Source: Burkholderiaceae bacterium (GTDB taxonomy: Bacteria; Pseudomonadota; Gammaproteobacteria; Burkholderiales; Burkholderiaceae_C). Taken from it: a stretch of DNA of 64,000 nt. The position numbers and the translations under genes are program-made. This document shows positions 46,193-55,457 of this stretch, in pieces (within the stretch, counting starts at the first letter, position 1; every line of letters begins with the position of its first letter). Below the pieces are notes generated by a model that worked only from the letters and a program-made list of their open reading frames with translations, did no database searches and was not told the DNA's origin. The stretch is from NCBI GenBank assembly GCA_024235895.1, contig JACKLM010000002.1:682001-746000 (forward strand). The letters run 5' to 3'.

Positions 46193-49105
46193 ATGGCCCC
46201 GCCCCCGCTGCACGACCCGCTCGCCGACCCGCACGCCGACGCCGCGCACGAAGTGCGCAAGACGACGTGCTACATGTGCGCCTGCCGCTGCGGCATCCGG
46301 GTGCACCTGCGCGACGGCGTGGTGCGCTACATCGACGGCAACCCCGACCACCCGCTGAACCAGGGCGTGATCTGCGCCAAGGGCTCGTCGGGGATCATGA
46401 AGCAGTACTCGCCGGCGCGGCTGACGCGGCCGCTCAAGCGCCGCGAGGGGGCGGCGCGCGGCGACGGCGACTTCGTCGAGATCGAGTGGGAGGAGGCCTT
46501 CACCCTGCTGGCCGAGCGGCTGGCCGCGATCCGCGCCAGCGACCCGAAGAAGTTCGCCCTGTTCACCGGGCGCGACCAGATGCAGGCACTCACGGGCCTG
46601 TTCGCGCGCCAGTTCGGCACCCCGAACTACGCCGCGCACGGCGGCTTCTGCTCGGTCAACATGGCCGCCGGCATGATCTACACGATCGGCGGATCGTTCT
46701 GGGAGTTCGGCGGCCCCGACCTCGACCGGGCCCGGCTGTTCGTGATGCTCGGCACCGCCGAGGACCACCACAGCAACCCGCTGAAGATCGCGATCTCGAA
46801 GTTCAAGCGCGACGGCGGGCGCTTCGTCTCGGTCAACCCGGTGCGCACCGGCTACTCGGCGGTGGCCGACGAGTGGGTCCCGATCCGCCCCGGCACCGAC
46901 GGCGCGCTGCTGCTGGCGTGGATCCACGAGATCCTGGCCAGCGGGCTGTACGACCGCGACTTCGTCGTCCAGTACACGAATGCCGGCGAGCTCGTCGTCG
47001 ACGATGAGGGCAGCGACGAGTTCGGCATGTTCGTGCGCACCGAGGTGCCGCAGGAGGAGGCCTGCTACGACCCGCAGAACAAGCTGTGGTGGGACCGGCA
47101 TACCGACCACCCGGTGCTCAGCCACGCCCCCGGTGCCGACCCCTTCCTGCGCGGCAGCTTCCGGCTGCCCGACGGCACCGCCGTCAAGCCGGCGTTCCAG
47201 CTCCTGCACGAGCGGGTGAAGGATTACACGCCGGAGTGGGCCGAAGGCATCACCGGCATCCCGGCGGCGACGATCCGCCGCCTGGCGCACGAGATGGGCA
47301 TCACCGCGCGCGACCAGCGCATCGAGCTGCCGATCGCGTGGACCGACGCCTGGGGCCGCGAGCACGATACCGTCACCGGCAACCCGGTCGCCTTCCACGC
47401 GATGCGCGGGCTGGCCGCGCACTCCAACGGCTTCCACACCGTGCGCGCGCTCGGCATCCTGATGTCGCTGCTCGGCACGATCGACCGCCCGGGCGGGTTC
47501 CGCCACAAGGCGCCGTTCCCGCGCCCGATCCCGCCCTGCGCGCGCACCCCGAACGACATGCGCGCGGTCAAGCCGAACCAGCCGCTGGACGGCATGCCGC
47601 TGGGCTGGCCAGCCGACCCGGACGACCTGTTCGTCGACGACGACGGCGAGCCGGTGCGCATCGACAAGGCCTTCTCGTGGGAGTACCCGCTGGCGGTGCA
47701 CGGGCTGATGCACAACGTCATCACCAACGCCTGGCGCGGCGACCCCTACCGCATCGACACGCTGCTGATCTTCATGGCCAACATGTCGTGGAACTCCACG
47801 ATGAATACGGCCGAGATCCGGCAGATGCTCGACGACCGCGACGAGCAAGGCGAGCACCGCATCCCCTTCCTCGTCGTCGTCGACGCCTTCCAGTCCGAGA
47901 TGACGGCGTTCGCCGACCTGGTGCTGCCCGACACCACCTACCTCGAGCGGCACGACGTGATGTCGCTGCTGGACCGGCCGATCTCCGAGTTCGACGGCCC
48001 GGTCGACGCCGTGCGGGTGCCGGTGCTGCCGCCGACCGGCCAGTGCAAGCCGTTCCAGGAGGTGCTGATCGAGCTCGGCACGCGGCTGAAGTTGCCGGCC
48101 TTCGTCACCGCGCAGGGCCAGCGCAAGTTCCGCGACTACCCCGACTTCATCGTCAACTGGGAGACCGAGCCCGGATCGGGGATCGGCTTCCTGTCGGGCT
48201 GGCGCGGCAAGGGCGGCGAGAAGTTCCTCGTCGGCGAGCCCAACCCGCGCCAGTGGGAGATGTACGAGCGCAACGACTGCGTCTACCACCACCGCCTGCC
48301 GCGCAGCTACCAGTACATGCGCAACTGGAACCAGGGCTACCTCGAGTGGTCGCGATCGCGCCGCATCACGCGCTACGCCGAGCCGATCCTGATCCACCTG
48401 TACTCCGAGGTGCTGCAGCGATTCCGCACCGCCGCCGAGGGCAAGGGGATCACGCGCAAGCCGCCGGCCGCGCTGCGCGAGCGGGTTCGCACCTACTGCG
48501 ACCCGCTGCCCTTCTACTACGAGCCGCTGGAGTCGCACGTCACCGACAAGCAGGCCTACCCGCTGGCCGCGGTGACGCAGCGGCCGATGGCGATGTACCA
48601 CTCGTGGGACTCGCAGAATGCCTGGCTGCGCCAGATCCACGGCGCCAACCCGCTGTTCGTCAACGCCGCCACCGCGCGCGCCGCCGGCATCGCCGACGGC
48701 GACTGGGTCTGGGTCGAGTCGGCCTGGGGCCGCGTGCGCTGCCGCGCGGCGCTGACGCAGGCGGTCGAGCCGGGCACGGTGTGGACCTGGAATGCGATCG
48801 GCAAGGCCGCCGGCGCCTGGAACCTGGCCCCGGACGCGAACGAGTCGCGCGACGGCTTCCTGCTCAACCACCTGATCAGCGAGGAGCTGCCGGTGCGCGG
48901 CAGCGACGCGCGCATCTCCAACGCCGACCCGGTGACCGGGCAGGCCGCGTGGTACGACGTTCGCGTTCGCCTCGTCAAGTGCGGCACCGACGAGCCGCAC
49001 CAGACCTCGCCGCAGTTCGCGCCGCTGCGCCGCTACCCGGGCATGGCGGCCCCCGCCGACGAACTGGTGCGGCCGGCCGACCTGGCCGCCAGGCGCAAGC
49101 CGTGA
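46193..49105 (+). CDS. soeA: SoeA, molybdopterin subunit of sulfite-oxidising enzyme
   Basis: About 970 residues from ATG 46193 (ATG 46157 is possible; 46115 is rejected since it lies in the promoter). The N-terminal 4Fe-4S motif is CYMCACRCGIRVHL, then GVICAKGSSGIMKQYSPARL and HGGFCSVNMAAGMIY, the latter with a candidate Mo-ligand Cys. DMSO-reductase/PhsA family. No Tat signal, consistent with a cytoplasmic enzyme oxidising sulfite directly to sulfate. soeB follows after 7 bp. Confidence 0.92.
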   Translation: MAPPPLHDPLADPHADAAHEVRKTTCYMCACRCGIRVHLRDGVVRYIDGNPDHPLNQGVICAKGSSGIMKQYSPARLTRPLKRREGAARGDGDFVEIEWEEAFTLLAERLAAIRASDPKKFALFTGRDQMQALTGLFARQFGTPNYAAHGGFCSVNMAAGMIYTIGGSFWEFGGPDLDRARLFVMLGTAEDHHSNPLKIAISKFKRDGGRFVSVNPVRTGYSAVADEWVPIRPGTDGALLLAWIHEILASGLYDRDFVVQYTNAGELVVDDEGSDEFGMFVRTEVPQEEACYDPQNKLWWDRHTDHPVLSHAPGADPFLRGSFRLPDGTAVKPAFQLLHERVKDYTPEWAEGITGIPAATIRRLAHEMGITARDQRIELPIAWTDAWGREHDTVTGNPVAFHAMRGLAAHSNGFHTVRALGILMSLLGTIDRPGGFRHKAPFPRPIPPCARTPNDMRAVKPNQPLDGMPLGWPADPDDLFVDDDGEPVRIDKAFSWEYPLAVHGLMHNVITNAWRGDPYRIDTLLIFMANMSWNSTMNTAEIRQMLDDRDEQGEHRIPFLVVVDAFQSEMTAFADLVLPDTTYLERHDVMSLLDRPISEFDGPVDAVRVPVLPPTGQCKPFQEVLIELGTRLKLPAFVTAQGQRKFRDYPDFIVNWETEPGSGIGFLSGWRGKGGEKFLVGEPNPRQWEMYERNDCVYHHRLPRSYQYMRNWNQGYLEWSRSRRITRYAEPILIHLYSEVLQRFRTAAEGKGITRKPPAALRERVRTYCDPLPFYYEPLESHVTDKQAYPLAAVTQRPMAMYHSWDSQNAWLRQIHGANPLFVNAATARAAGIADGDWVWVESAWGRVRCRAALTQAVEPGTVWTWNAIGKAAGAWNLAPDANESRDGFLLNHLISEELPVRGSDARISNADPVTGQAAWYDVRVRLVKCGTDEPHQTSPQFAPLRRYPGMAAPADELVRPADLAARRKP

Positions 49106-49112
49106 GGCCCCG

Positions 49113-49850
49113 ATGAGCAAGCGCCAGCTCGCCCTCGTCATCGACCTCAACGTCTGCGTCGGCTGCCACGCCTGCGTGACGAGCTGCAAGGAGTGGAACG
49201 GCGCCGGCGCCGCGGGGCCGATGAGCGACCAGCAGCCCTGGGGCGCCGACCCGTCGGGGACCTTCTTCAACCGCGTCCAGACCTTCGAGGTCGGCGAGTA
49301 CCCGAATACGCAGACGGTGCACTTCCCGAAGTCCTGCCTGCACTGCGAGGAGCCGCCCTGCGTCCCGGTATGCCCGACCGGGGCCTCGTACAAGCGCGAG
49401 GAGGACGGCATCGTCCTCGTCGACTACGACAAGTGCATCGGCTGCAAGTACTGCAGCTGGGCCTGCCCCTACGGCGCGCGCGAGGTCGACGCGCAGCAGA
49501 AGGTGATGAAGAAGTGCACGCTGTGCGTCGACCGCATCTACGACGCCAGGCTGCCCGAGGCGGACCGGCTGCCGGCCTGCGTCAAGGCCTGCCCGACCTC
49601 GGCGCGCCTGTTCGGCGACATCCACGACCCGCAATCGGCGGCGTCGGTCGCGATCCGCGAGCACGGCGGCTACGCGCTGATGCCCGAGTGGGGCACCAAG
49701 CCGGCCAACCACTACCTGCCGCGGCGCATCACGCGCATGCGCATCCACGACGACGAGCTGCTGCGCGCCGACAACCCGCTGCGCGTCGAGGGCCACCCGC
49801 CGAGGCCGGCGCCCGACGCCGCGACGCTCGACGACGTCGCCCCGTGGTGA
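49113..49850 (+). CDS. soeB: SoeB, four-cluster iron-sulfur subunit
   Basis: 245 residues. Cysteine groups CVGCHACVTSCKEWN, CLHCEEPPCVPVCPTG, CIGCKYCSWACPYG and CTLCVDRIYDARLPEADRLP with CVKACPTSARLFG hold four Fe-S clusters, as in DmsB/SoeB. There is no signal peptide. It transfers electrons from SoeA to the membrane subunit SoeC. Separated by 19 bp from soeC. Confidence 0.94.
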   Translation: MSKRQLALVIDLNVCVGCHACVTSCKEWNGAGAAGPMSDQQPWGADPSGTFFNRVQTFEVGEYPNTQTVHFPKSCLHCEEPPCVPVCPTGASYKREEDGIVLVDYDKCIGCKYCSWACPYGAREVDAQQKVMKKCTLCVDRIYDARLPEADRLPACVKACPTSARLFGDIHDPQSAASVAIREHGGYALMPEWGTKPANHYLPRRITRMRIHDDELLRADNPLRVEGHPPRPAPDAATLDDVAPW

Positions 49851-49869
49851 CCCCGCACGACCGCCCGCC

Positions 49870-50823
49870 ATGCATCCCGCGATCTCGGTCATCCTGCTGA
49901 CGACGCTGATCGGCGCCGGCCAGGGGCTGCTGATGGCGCTGGTGACGGTGCAGGCCTGGGCCTGGCTGGCGCTGCGGCCGGCCCCGGCGACGACGGCGTT
50001 CTACCTCGTCGGCAGCCTGGTCGCGCTCGCGCTGCTGGCGGCCGGGCTGGTGGCATCGTTCTTCCACCTCGGCCGCCCCGAGCGCGCCTGGCGCGCGGCG
50101 GCGCAGTGGCGCACCTCGTGGCTGTCGCGCGAGGTCATCGTGCTGCCGGCCTTCATGGGCGCGGTGGCGCTGTACGGGCTGCTGCATGGGCTGGGCGCAC
50201 CGATGGCCGATGCGGCGCTCGCCGTCGGGCTGGCGGCGTCGGTGCTGTCGCTGGCGCTGTTCGTCTGCACCGGGATGATCTACGCCGCGGTGCGCTTCCT
50301 GGCCGAGTGGCATACGCCGCTGACGCCGCTGAACTACACGCTGCTGGGCAGCGCGTCGGGATTCACGCTGGCGGCGGCGCTGGCGGCGGCGCTCGCGCCG
50401 CCGCACGCGGGCTTCCTCGCCGGCTGGGCACTGGCGCTGACGCTGGCCGGCGCGGCGGGGCGCGCGGCGTCGCTGTGGCGCAATGCGCGGCTCGTGCCGC
50501 GCTCGACGCTGCAGTCGGCGATCGGCATCCAGCACCCGCAGATCGTGCAGACCTCGCGCGGCTTCACCGGCGGCGCGTTCAACCTGCGCGAGTTCTTCCA
50601 CGGCGCCAGCCCGGGGACGATGCGCTGGGTGATGCCGGCCTTCGCCGTCCTGGCCTTCGCGCTGCCGGCGCTGCTGCTGGGGCTGGCGCTGGCGGGCCGC
50701 GCGCCGCCGGCGCTGGCGGCGATCGCCTTCGCGCTGCAGTACGCCGGGCTGCTGGCTGAGCGCTGGTTCTTCTTCGCGCAGGCGAATCACCCGCAGAACC
50801 TGTACTACCAGGCCGTGCACTGA
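49870..50823 (+). CDS. soeC: SoeC, DmsC/NrfD-type membrane anchor
   Basis: 317 residues with about eight membrane helices (SVILLTTLIGAGQGLLMALV at the start; LYGLLHGLG, VLSLALFVCTGMIYAAVRFL). DmsC-type anchor with FFHLGRPERAWRA, which is typical of the family. It reduces quinone with electrons from sulfite. Completes soeABC. A CMD-Rieske gene follows after 55 bp on the same strand. Confidence 0.9.
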   Translation: MHPAISVILLTTLIGAGQGLLMALVTVQAWAWLALRPAPATTAFYLVGSLVALALLAAGLVASFFHLGRPERAWRAAAQWRTSWLSREVIVLPAFMGAVALYGLLHGLGAPMADAALAVGLAASVLSLALFVCTGMIYAAVRFLAEWHTPLTPLNYTLLGSASGFTLAAALAAALAPPHAGFLAGWALALTLAGAAGRAASLWRNARLVPRSTLQSAIGIQHPQIVQTSRGFTGGAFNLREFFHGASPGTMRWVMPAFAVLAFALPALLLGLALAGRAPPALAAIAFALQYAGLLAERWFFFAQANHPQNLYYQAVH

Positions 50824-50878
50824 CGCCACTGCGCTGCCGACTGCCCACGCCGCCCGCCCGACGCCCGGACCCGACGCC

Positions 50879-51502
50879 ATGAGCGATGCCCTCGCCTACC
50901 TCGCCAAGACGCGCCCCGACGCGATCGGGCCGTACTTCCAGTTCCTCAAGGCGGCCGGGTCGAAGCTGGACCCGAAGACGCGCAACCTGATCTCGGTCGT
51001 CACCAAGGTCCACGCGCAGACCGAGCGCGGGTTGCGCCAGTACCTGACGCGTGCGCTGCGCGAGGGCTGCAGCGCCGAGGAAGTGCTCGATGCCATGCTG
51101 ATGGCCTTCCCGGCGCTCGGGCTGGCGAAGATCGTCTGGGCGGTCGACATCATCCTCGCGATGGACCTGCCGGCCTTCCAGCCCGGTGCGATGGGAGCCG
51201 GCGAGTGGCACGAGCTGATGCCGACCAAGGGTTTCGCGGTCGGTCGCACCGCGCGCATCGAGTGCGACGGCCGCGCGCTGTTCGTCCACCGCGCCGAGGA
51301 CGGCTGGCGCGTCTACGACAGCCGCTGCCCGCACCAGGCGACCGACATCCCCGAGCTCGCGCTCGAAGGCAGCACGCTGACCTGCCCCAAGCACGCCTGG
51401 GCGTTCGACGTGCAAAGCGGCCAGTGCATCGCCCGCGGCCAGGGCGCGCTCGCGCAGTGGCCGACCAAGGTCCTGCGCGGGCGGCTGTGGGCGCGCTGGT
51501 GA
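50879..51502 (+). CDS. Carboxymuconolactone-decarboxylase-like domain fused to a Rieske domain
   Basis: 207 residues. The first 110 form an AhpD/CMD-type helical domain (KLDPKTRNLISVVTKVHAQT, GCSAEEVLDAMLMAFPALGL) with only one cysteine, so not the usual CxxC pair. The C-terminal 95 residues are a Rieske 2Fe-2S domain with SRCPHQATD and CPKHAWAFDVQSGQC (Cys-x-His and Cys-x2-His ligands complete). The combination is unusual; it may mediate electron transfer or protection next to SoeABC. Function not established. Confidence 0.85.
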   Translation: MSDALAYLAKTRPDAIGPYFQFLKAAGSKLDPKTRNLISVVTKVHAQTERGLRQYLTRALREGCSAEEVLDAMLMAFPALGLAKIVWAVDIILAMDLPAFQPGAMGAGEWHELMPTKGFAVGRTARIECDGRALFVHRAEDGWRVYDSRCPHQATDIPELALEGSTLTCPKHAWAFDVQSGQCIARGQGALAQWPTKVLRGRLWARW

Positions 51503-51627
51503 AGCGCCCGTTTCGCACGGACAGCTCCAGGCCGCCCCGGACACCCCCCATCGACCCCTCGGGCCCACCGACCGGTTTTCCCGCCGCAGTACCCACCCCA
51601 GACCCCCTCGATCAGGAGACAAGCACC

Positions 51628-52980
51628 ATGGTTGTGACCACCCCCCGCCTCGCGCTGCGCGCCACCGCCGTTGCCGCCGCACTGTTCGCCGCGCTGCCGG
51701 CGCTGGCGACCAACGGCATGAACATGGAGGGCTACGGCCCGATCTCGACCGGCATGGGCGGCGCCTCGCAGGCGATGGACCACGGCGCCGCGGCGATGGC
51801 GCAGAACCCGGCCACGCTGGCGCTGATGGGCGACGGCGCACGCCTGGACGTCGCGCTCGGGCTGCTCGGTCCGGACGTTCGCGCCAGCGCCGGTCCGATG
51901 GGCGCCCAGTCCGGCGGCACGGAATACATCATGCCGGCGCTGGGCTACGTGCGCCGCAGTGGCCGCCTGGTCTACGGGCTGGGCGTGTTCGCTCAAGGCG
52001 GCATGGGAACCGAATACAAGGGCGACAGCTTCCTCGCCGCCGGGTCGGGCGATCCGGTTCGCTCCGAGCTCGGCGTCGGCCGCATCATGCTGCCGCTGGC
52101 CTTCGACCTGACGCCCGAGTTCGCGGTCGGTGCGACGCTGGACTTCATGTGGGCCGGGCTGGACCTGCGCATGGCCGCCCCCGCGGCGCAGCTCGGCGGC
52201 CTGGTCACCGGCGGCGGCGGCAACCTGATCGCCAACCTGCCCGGCGCGCTGGGCATGCTGCCGCCCGGCGCCTGGGCCCGGATCGATTTCAGCGACGACA
52301 GCGACTTCACCGGCCAGGCCAACTCGACCGGCTGGGCGGCCAAGCTCGGCATGGTCTACAAGGCCAGCCCCGCGCTGACGCTGGGCGCGTCGTACCAGTT
52401 CGAGTCCGACCTCGGCGACATGAAGACCGGCGTCACCGGCGCATCGATGTCGATCCAGGGCATGGGCGTGATCCCCGGCCGCATCACGGTGGTCGACTTC
52501 CAGTGGCCGTCGATGCTCGCCGTCGGCGCCGCGTGGCAGGCCTCGCCGGCGCTGAAGGTCGCCGCCGACCTCAAGCGCATCGGCTGGTCGGACGTCATGA
52601 AGAGCTTCCGCATGCGCTTCGACAGCGCGGCGCCGGCGGGCAGCGGATTCGACGGCTCGGTCGACTTCGCGCTGCCGCAGGACTGGAAGGACCAGACCGT
52701 CCTCAACCTCGGTGTGGCCTGGGCCATGAACAGCGCGCTGACGCTGCGCGCCGGCATCAACCTGGCCGACAACCCGATCCCCGAGGCGCTGGTCAACCCG
52801 CTGTTCCCGGCCACGGTCGAGAAGCACTACACGCTCGGCGTCGGCTACCGCTTCTCGCCGTCCAGCGAGCTCAACGCCTCGCTGACGGTCGCGCCGACGA
52901 CGACCATCACGACAGGCGACGGCATCGAGGTGCGCCACAGCCAGCAGAACCTGCAGCTGATGTACTCGCACCGGTTCTGA
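51628..52980 (+). CDS. FadL-type outer-membrane protein, second copy
   Basis: 450 residues from ATG 51628 after CAGGAGA. Signal peptide (TAVAAALFAALPALA) followed by NGMNMEGYGPISTGMGGASQ and MAQNPATLALMG, the FadL hatch pattern, and a terminal SHRF. It is longer than the copy at 38721 and only distantly alike. Presence at the end of the soe cluster suggests a role in passage of hydrophobic sulfur compounds, which is inference. A hairpin follows. Confidence 0.87.
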   Translation: MVVTTPRLALRATAVAAALFAALPALATNGMNMEGYGPISTGMGGASQAMDHGAAAMAQNPATLALMGDGARLDVALGLLGPDVRASAGPMGAQSGGTEYIMPALGYVRRSGRLVYGLGVFAQGGMGTEYKGDSFLAAGSGDPVRSELGVGRIMLPLAFDLTPEFAVGATLDFMWAGLDLRMAAPAAQLGGLVTGGGGNLIANLPGALGMLPPGAWARIDFSDDSDFTGQANSTGWAAKLGMVYKASPALTLGASYQFESDLGDMKTGVTGASMSIQGMGVIPGRITVVDFQWPSMLAVGAAWQASPALKVAADLKRIGWSDVMKSFRMRFDSAAPAGSGFDGSVDFALPQDWKDQTVLNLGVAWAMNSALTLRAGINLADNPIPEALVNPLFPATVEKHYTLGVGYRFSPSSELNASLTVAPTTTITTGDGIEVRHSQQNLQLMYSHRF

Positions 52981-53010
52981 CGGCGGTGGGCCCGCGCCGC
53001 GGGGGCCGGT

Positions 53011-53031
53011 CCGCGCCTCGGGCGGGCGCGG
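53011..53031 (+). terminator. Short hairpin after the FadL-type gene
   Basis: CCGCGCC (53011-53017) pairs with GGCGCGG (53025-53031) over a 7-nt loop, followed by CCCTTCGG. No real T tract. It lies just upstream of the tusA regulatory palindrome, so it may insulate the two units. Confidence 0.4.
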
Positions 53032-53053
53032 CCCTTCGGTGTGTCCTCCCCAT

Positions 53054-53120
53054 TACCCTCATGGGTTATCGTGCGCACGCCATCGCGGTGATGGACGGCC
53101 GGGCCCGCACGGCCCGTAAT
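53054..53120 (+). promoter_or_regulatory. tusA-dsrE2-yeeE promoter with palindromic activator site
   Basis: TACCCTCATGGGTT at 53054-53067 is followed, exactly 24 bp later, by TGGACG (53092-53097) and, after 17 bp, CGTAAT (53115-53120). This is the third instance of the arrangement upstream of sat and soeA. The downstream half-site is weak here (about 4 of 7 to TACCCAT). Similarity of spacing makes chance unlikely. Confidence 0.6.
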
Positions 53121-53185
53121 CGGGGTCGGCCCGGCAGCCTGCTTCGGCGGGCCTGCTCACCCTTTCGCCAACGGAGATGACAGCC

Positions 53186-53413
53186 ATGCAATACGACAAG
53201 GAATTCGACGCCTCGGGCCTCGCCTGCCCGCTGCCCATCGTCAAGACCAAGAAGTCGCTCGCCGACATGGCCAGCGGCCAGGTGCTGCGCGTCGTCGCCA
53301 CCGACCCCGGCTCCGTGTGCGACATGCAGGCCTTCGCCGAGCAGACCGGCAACCCGCTGCTGCACTCCGGCGAGGAAGGCGGCAAGTACGTCTTCCTGAT
53401 CAAGAAGGCCTGA
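53186..53413 (+). CDS. tusA: Sulfur carrier TusA
   Basis: 75 residues from ATG 53186 (an in-frame ATG at 53177 sits too near the GGAG). The motif GLACPLPIVKTKKSLADM carries the active cysteine in CPLP. In sulfur oxidisers TusA passes sulfane sulfur to DsrE types and DsrC. It leads the tusA-dsrE2-yeeE-cytochrome group. It is the most canonical of the three TusA-family proteins in the window. Confidence 0.95.
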   Translation: MQYDKEFDASGLACPLPIVKTKKSLADMASGQVLRVVATDPGSVCDMQAFAEQTGNPLLHSGEEGGKYVFLIKKA

Positions 53414-53592
53414 GCGACCGCCCGACGCGCCAGCGGTGGTCGCGCGGCACGGCCCCGTGCCGCCGCCGACGACCGCGGCGCCGCGTGCCATCGCTGCAAT
53501 CCGGCGCCGTAAGCGCCATCGCCGGGCCCGCGGCGACGCGGGTTCCGTGAATCCCCAGGCGCCCGCTGCGCCCGATACGGAGACAAGCCGAC

Positions 53593-54063
53593 ATGACGAC
53601 CAAGAAGATGGCCATCATCGCCACCAAGGGCACGCTGGACATGGCCTACCCGCCGCTGATCCTGGCGTCGACCGCGGCCGCGCTCGGCTGGGACGTGCAG
53701 ATCTTCTTCACCTTCTACGGCCTGCAGCTGTTGCGCAAGGATCTGTCGGGGATCAAGATCAGCCCGCTGGCCAACCCGGCGATGCCGATGCCGATGCCGA
53801 TGCCGGTCGTCGTCTCGGTGCTGCCCGGGATGGAGGCGATGGCGACCTCGATGATGAAGGCCAAGATGAAGAAGAAGGGCGTGGCCTCGCTCGAGGAGCT
53901 GCGCAGCCTGTGCCAGGAGGCCGACGTCAAGTTCATCGCCTGCCAGATGACGGTCGACCTGTTCGAGTTCAGCACCAGCGAGTTCATCGACGGCATCGAG
54001 TACGGGGGGGCGGCGACCTTCATGAAGTTCGCCGGCGAGACCGACGTCTGCCTGTTCATCTGA
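53593..54063 (+). CDS. dsrE2: DsrE2-family sulfur relay protein
   Basis: 156 residues. MTTKKMAIIATKGTLDMAYPPL, a central methionine/proline repeat (AMPMPMPMPVVVSVLPG) and VKFIACQMTVDLFEF are features of DsrE2 proteins that accompany TusA and rhodaneses. The cysteine in IACQMT (about residue 117) and that in SLCQEAD are candidate persulfide carriers. The 180-bp gap before it shows nothing recognisable apart from a ribosome site near ACGGAGACA. Confidence 0.88.
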   Translation: MTTKKMAIIATKGTLDMAYPPLILASTAAALGWDVQIFFTFYGLQLLRKDLSGIKISPLANPAMPMPMPMPVVVSVLPGMEAMATSMMKAKMKKKGVASLEELRSLCQEADVKFIACQMTVDLFEFSTSEFIDGIEYGGAATFMKFAGETDVCLFI

Positions 54064-54130
54064 GCGCGCCGCCCCGGCCCCCGCTGCGGGGCGCGCGGCA
54101 GCCCCCGAATCAGCGTCTGCGAGCGCGGCG

Positions 54131-55252
54131 ATGAGCGACAACCCGACCGACCTTTCCTCCATCGTCGTCGTCGGCGGCTTCGTGCTCGCCTTCGTCTTCG
54201 GCGCGGTGGCCAACAAGACCAACTTCTGCACCATGGGTGCGGTGTCCGACATCGTCAACATCGGCCACTGGGGCCGGATGCGGATGTGGCTGCTGGCGAT
54301 GGCGGTGGCGATCCTCGGCGCCAGCGCGCTGGCCGCCGGCGGGCTGGTCGACCTGTCGCGCGCGATCATGCAGCGCCCGACGCTGAACTGGCTGTCGCTG
54401 CTCGTCGGCGGCCTCACCTTCGGCATCGGGATGACGATGGCCGGGGGTTGCGCGAACAAGAACCTGGTGCGCGTCGGCGGTGGCAGCCTGCGGTCGGTCG
54501 TGGTGCTGGTCTTCATGGGCATCGCCGCCTACATGACGATGCGCGGGCTGTTCGGCCAGTGGCGCGCGAGCTGGCTCGACCCGGTGGCGATCCGTCTGGC
54601 CGACGCCGGCTGGCCCGACCAGTCGCTGTCGACCGCGCTGGCGCGCGCGGCCGGGATGGAGGCGACGAGCGCGCGGCTGGCGGTGGCGGCGGTGCTGGCG
54701 CTGGCCTTGCTGGCGTTCGTCTTCGTCGACAAGCGTTTCCGCGCCAACGCGATGCAGATCCTGGGCGGGGTCGTGATCGGGCTGGTCGTCGTAGGCGGCT
54801 GGTATGTCAGTGGACACCTCGGCTACGGCGAGCACCCCGAGACCATGGAAGACGTCTTCTTCGCCACCAACTCGCGCATGCTCGAGTCGATGAGCTTCGT
54901 CGGCCCGGTGGCCTACACGCTGGAGTTGCTGCTGCTGTGGACCGACCAGTCGCTGCACCTGAGCTTCGGCGTCGCGTCAGCGCTGGGCGTGGTCGCCGGA
55001 TCGGCCGCGTATGCGCTGGCCTCGAAGAGCTTCCGCTGGGAGGGCTTCGCCAACTTCACTGACCTGCGCCGCCAGCTCGCCGGCGCGATCCTGATGGGCT
55101 TCGGCGGCGTGACCGCGCTCGGATGCACGATCGGCCAGGGGCTGAGCGGCGTGTCGACGCTGGCGATCGGCTCCTTCGTTGCGCTGGCCGGCATACTGGC
55201 CGGCGCGGCCGGGATGCTGAAGTACACGCTGTGGCGCGAGGAGAACGCCTGA
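54131..55252 (+). CDS. YeeE/YedE-family transporter, second copy
   Basis: 373 residues with about nine to ten helices. Conserved cysteines in NKTNFCTMGAVSDIV (about residue 37), MAGGCANKNLVRVGGGS (about 115) and TALGCTIGQGLSGVS (about 336) match the sulfur-compound transporter family. It is shorter than the copy at 32779. Its location after tusA-dsrE2 suggests import of thiosulfate or a sulfide species feeding the TusA route. Confidence 0.9.
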   Translation: MSDNPTDLSSIVVVGGFVLAFVFGAVANKTNFCTMGAVSDIVNIGHWGRMRMWLLAMAVAILGASALAAGGLVDLSRAIMQRPTLNWLSLLVGGLTFGIGMTMAGGCANKNLVRVGGGSLRSVVVLVFMGIAAYMTMRGLFGQWRASWLDPVAIRLADAGWPDQSLSTALARAAGMEATSARLAVAAVLALALLAFVFVDKRFRANAMQILGGVVIGLVVVGGWYVSGHLGYGEHPETMEDVFFATNSRMLESMSFVGPVAYTLELLLLWTDQSLHLSFGVASALGVVAGSAAYALASKSFRWEGFANFTDLRRQLAGAILMGFGGVTALGCTIGQGLSGVSTLAIGSFVALAGILAGAAGMLKYTLWREENA

Positions 55253-55457
55253 CGGCGTGAGCGCGGGCGGCCGGCCTCTGCGCTCGGGCTGCATGCACAA
55301 TCGCGTCCGCGCCCGCGTCGCGGCAGCCCTCGTCGATCGAGACGGCATCCGATGCGGCACGGTCCGGGTGTCAACCGCGCGCGGCGCCGGCGCGTTCCAT
55401 TTCCCGTTCGAGTCCCGTCACCTGGGCAGCCACTTCTCCCCCCGAAAGGAACGATCC

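Noticed and set aside
46187..49411. Open frame of 1074 codons on the minus strand
   Set aside because: It lies opposite soeA and soeB, which are certain; composition is that of a shadow frame.
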